Assembly: GCA_900538545.1 (NCBI GenBank) | Contig: UPYK01000012.1 | Location: forward strand, 1-61,605 | Length of the DNA stretch: 61,605 bases | Direction of reading: 5' to 3' | Origin: an uncultured Eggerthella sp. | Lineage (GTDB): Bacteria > Actinomycetota > Coriobacteriia > Coriobacteriales > Eggerthellaceae | Shown: in pieces, positions 60,098 through 61,605 of the stretch | Layout of the letters: each line of letters begins with the position of its first letter | Numbering within the stretch: the first letter of the stretch is position 1 | Notes under the pieces: model-generated | The model's input: only the letters and a program-made list of their open reading frames with translations | Told to the model about the DNA's origin: nothing | Database searches by the model: none | Translations under genes and position numbers: made by a program

Positions 60098-60183
60098 GAA
60101 CAAACCTCTGATACTCTCAGTCGCTCTGTCTCATTATAAAGGCATGTTCCTACCGCAGGGGAGAGCAACGCGATCTTTTGTAT

Positions 60184-60215
60184 AAAAATAGGGCACTACC
60201 TGGAGTAACGCCCTA
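60184..60215 (-). terminator. minus-strand terminator upstream of the xpaC-telA unit
   Basis: On the minus strand TAGGGC (60215-60210) pairs with GCCCTA (60194-60189), followed by TTTTTA. It points leftward, so something should be transcribed on the minus strand from the region to the right, where no clear gene is visible. Confidence 0.6.
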
Positions 60216-60863
60216 AATTGGATATGGTTTCCTGTCCTTTAGCCTTGCATAGCCATAATTATGCTGCGAATATTCTTCTTATGAGCCGTGTTTGTTTTAC
60301 ACGTTATGAGGCAGAACCCAACCTTATCAGATCATTCGACAAGGTTGTCGCGACCTTCGAGTTACTATGCGTGGCTAAAGATAAAAGTATTTCATCTGCT
60401 TCTTTACCTCGAAAAGTAGATCAGATACTTGATGATGCGCTAATTAGCTACGACCAAAAGAGATATCAAGGTTGAATGCAAGTTCGATCCTTGAGGTAGC
60501 AATCGATCGTCTTCGCAGCCTTTTCAACTCTTGTCGTAACGTACGAATGTCTTCGTCTTATGAGAAGAATGGTGTATCAGCATCAAAGGTAACGAAGGTA
60601 AATCGTAGTAACGATCGATCGGATATCCCTCTTCATCGTGATTTTATTTTACCAGTTCAGGGGGTTTAAACGTATGGTCAAGAGCGCATGATTAAGTATT
60701 GAATCCGTTTTAAAGTTGCATTATGGAAACTCATGTTGAACGGGGGATATCTCCACCCTTTCAAGGCGTGGTCGATCGATTCGCGAAGCTCACCTGAGTT
60801 TTTGAATTAGACTGGGATTGAGTGATCATTTTGTACGCGAACACTAGATAGAAGGGATCTTAC
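60216..60863. other. AT-rich gap without a convincing gene
   Basis: About 650 bases of visibly lower GC than the neighbours. A plus-strand frame at 60281-60475 (MSRVCFTRYEAEP start, ending KRYQG) and another at 60472-60669 have no ribosome site and no recognised motif. Minus-strand frames are broken by many stops. It may be a decayed gene, a small RNA region ending at the terminator at 60184, or both. Short GATATCCC/GGGATATC-like sequences recur near 60622 and 60745. I cannot assign a function. Confidence 0.4.
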
Positions 60864-61367
60864 ATGAGCGGTGTCTATACAACTGATAACAGCTGGATGG
60901 AAGAAGTCGATTTTTCTGACGAGGAGCAGCGTTGCAAAGCGCTCGATGCACGTGATGAGGAATCGTTCAATGGGATGCTCGGGATTCGTTTTGCCGAACA
61001 GAGCTCCGATAGAACCGTCGCCGAACTCGACATCCACCCCCGTCTCTTCCAACCGTTCGGGTTCCTTCATGGGGGAGTAACGCTCGCACTCGTCGAGGCA
61101 GCTGCTAGTCGCGCGGTAGATATGCGTGCCGACTACGAAAAAGAGCGTCCTTTTGGCGTTCATATCGAGATCGATCACAAGAAGCCAGGCAGGCAAGGGG
61201 TGTTGCGCGCGATCGCGACATTCGATTATCAGGAAAAGAACAAGCAGATCTGGAATATCGAAGTGCGCGACGAAGACGACGATATCGTCTCTGATGGCAT
61301 CTTCGTTACCAAGATCGTCTCCCTCGAGCGACTCGCTCAAAAGCAAGCTGAGCGCGAAGGAAAATAA
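60864..61367 (+). CDS. hotdog-fold (PaaI-type) thioesterase
   Basis: 167 residues. PaaI-like hotdog fold: FNGMLGIRFAEQSSDRTVAE, the loop RLFQPFGFLHGGVTLALVEA containing the conserved HGG of acyl-CoA thioesterases, and VHIEIDHKKPGRQGVLRAIA. The catalytic Glu/Asp is probably in ALVEAAASRAV. Hydrolyses acyl- or phenylacetyl-CoA-type thioesters in relatives; the substrate is not determined. ATG follows AAGGGATC. Followed by a terminator-like hairpin. Confidence 0.9.
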   Translation: MSGVYTTDNSWMEEVDFSDEEQRCKALDARDEESFNGMLGIRFAEQSSDRTVAELDIHPRLFQPFGFLHGGVTLALVEAAASRAVDMRADYEKERPFGVHIEIDHKKPGRQGVLRAIATFDYQEKNKQIWNIEVRDEDDDIVSDGIFVTKIVSLERLAQKQAEREGK

Positions 61368-61416
61368 GCGAAGATGCTTGAGTAGACTCGCCCGGGAGGG
61401 TGCAAGCGTTTTTCTC

Positions 61417-61442
61417 AAAATCCTTCCTACTGTGAAGGTTTT
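61417..61442 (+). terminator. terminator-like hairpin after the thioesterase gene
   Basis: AAAATCCTTC pairs with GAAGGTTTT (one bulged base) around CTACTGT; the T-run is part of the stem, as in many weak terminators. Confidence 0.45.
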
Positions 61443-61551
61443 GTGCACCGGTAAGCGGTAGTTTTTGCTCGAATAAATTCCCTCTTTTCCTGGGGTTTTA
61501 TGATTTCGAAAAAAAATTCAACCATTCGCCCAAACTTTCTCAAAATACTTC

Positions 61552-61580
61552 TTGACGCACCCCCTACCCGCGAGGATAAT
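61552..61580 (+). promoter_or_regulatory. strong promoter at the window end, rRNA-type
   Basis: TTGACG (61552-61557), a 17-base spacer, then GATAAT (61575-61580). Close to consensus at both boxes with optimal spacing. An A/T-rich stretch (AAAAAAATTC) lies upstream like an UP element. The strength and position at the window end suggest an rRNA operon, whose repeated sequence could explain why the contig stops here. That last step is inference. Confidence 0.6.
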
Positions 61581-61605
61581 ACTGCCTTGCGCGACTCACG
61601 AGTGG

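Noticed and set aside
1..61605. CRISPR array, prophage, integrase or insertion sequence
   Set aside because: No regularly spaced direct repeats, phage structural genes, recombinase or transposase coding sequence was seen on either strand.

Overview
The window looks like the chromosome of a Gram-positive-type anaerobe of the Actinobacteria, most likely class Coriobacteriia (Eggerthellaceae-like). This is inferred from mid-range GC content, a T-box in front of pheST, LytR-CpsA-Psr and choline-binding-like cell-wall repeat proteins, a HadA/FldA-type family III CoA-transferase and no outer-membrane genes. No ribosomal RNA gene is present to settle the taxonomy. Most of it is ordinary housekeeping sequence. 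No prophage, insertion sequence with a transposase, or CRISPR array is visible.

Left part (1-7.7 kb), accessory: a drug/metabolite transporter cut by the window edge with its AraC regulator, a methionine sulfoxide reductase fusion (msrAB), two small proteins of unknown function, a membrane-anchored XRE regulator, a GNAT remnant, a TipA-type MerR regulator, and a zinc macrodomain / class M sirtuin pair for protein ADP-ribosylation. Two inverted copies of a short repeat (2752-2780 and 7288-7306) bracket most of this region, and the second one runs into the sirtuin's 3' end. The first ~75 bases read as the end of a CbiG gene joined to the transporter, which suggests a rearrangement or assembly joint.

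7.3-14.2 kb: hisI, a T-box leader with pheS and pheT (separated by a long hairpin), a four-helix membrane protein, a pair of Fluc/CrcB fluoride channel genes and an FKBP/SlyD-type prolyl isomerase. 14.4-21.9 kb: a cell-surface locus with two tandem paralogous secreted proteins (cell-wall-binding repeats plus transglutaminase-like domain), an AlgI-type MBOAT O-acyltransferase, an AlgX/AlgJ-like partner and a DUF348 lipoprotein. 22-29.9 kb: arginine biosynthesis argC-argJ-argB-argD and argG-argH, with argF and argR absent.

30-37.6 kb: a class A penicillin-binding protein, lipoproteins, a U32 peptidase, tRNA-Gln(UUG), a shikimate dehydrogenase and a transglutaminase-like lipoprotein. 37.9-41.9 kb holds the most unusual locus: a tightly packed operon of a PilC/GspF-like membrane protein, four small one-helix proteins whose genes overlap or nearly touch, and a PilT-like ATPase, with no canonical prepilin, PilB or prepilin peptidase. 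It is followed by Hpt and response-regulator/HD-GYP genes on the other strand.

44.2-61.6 kb: rlmB, a NYN nuclease, a CoA-transferase, then rpsB-tsf-murA, an LCP ligase, folC, SRP RNA, a DedA protein, dnaX-ybaB-recR, the xpaC-telA pair, an AT-rich gap without a clear gene and a hotdog thioesterase. The window ends on a near-consensus promoter resembling those of rRNA operons.
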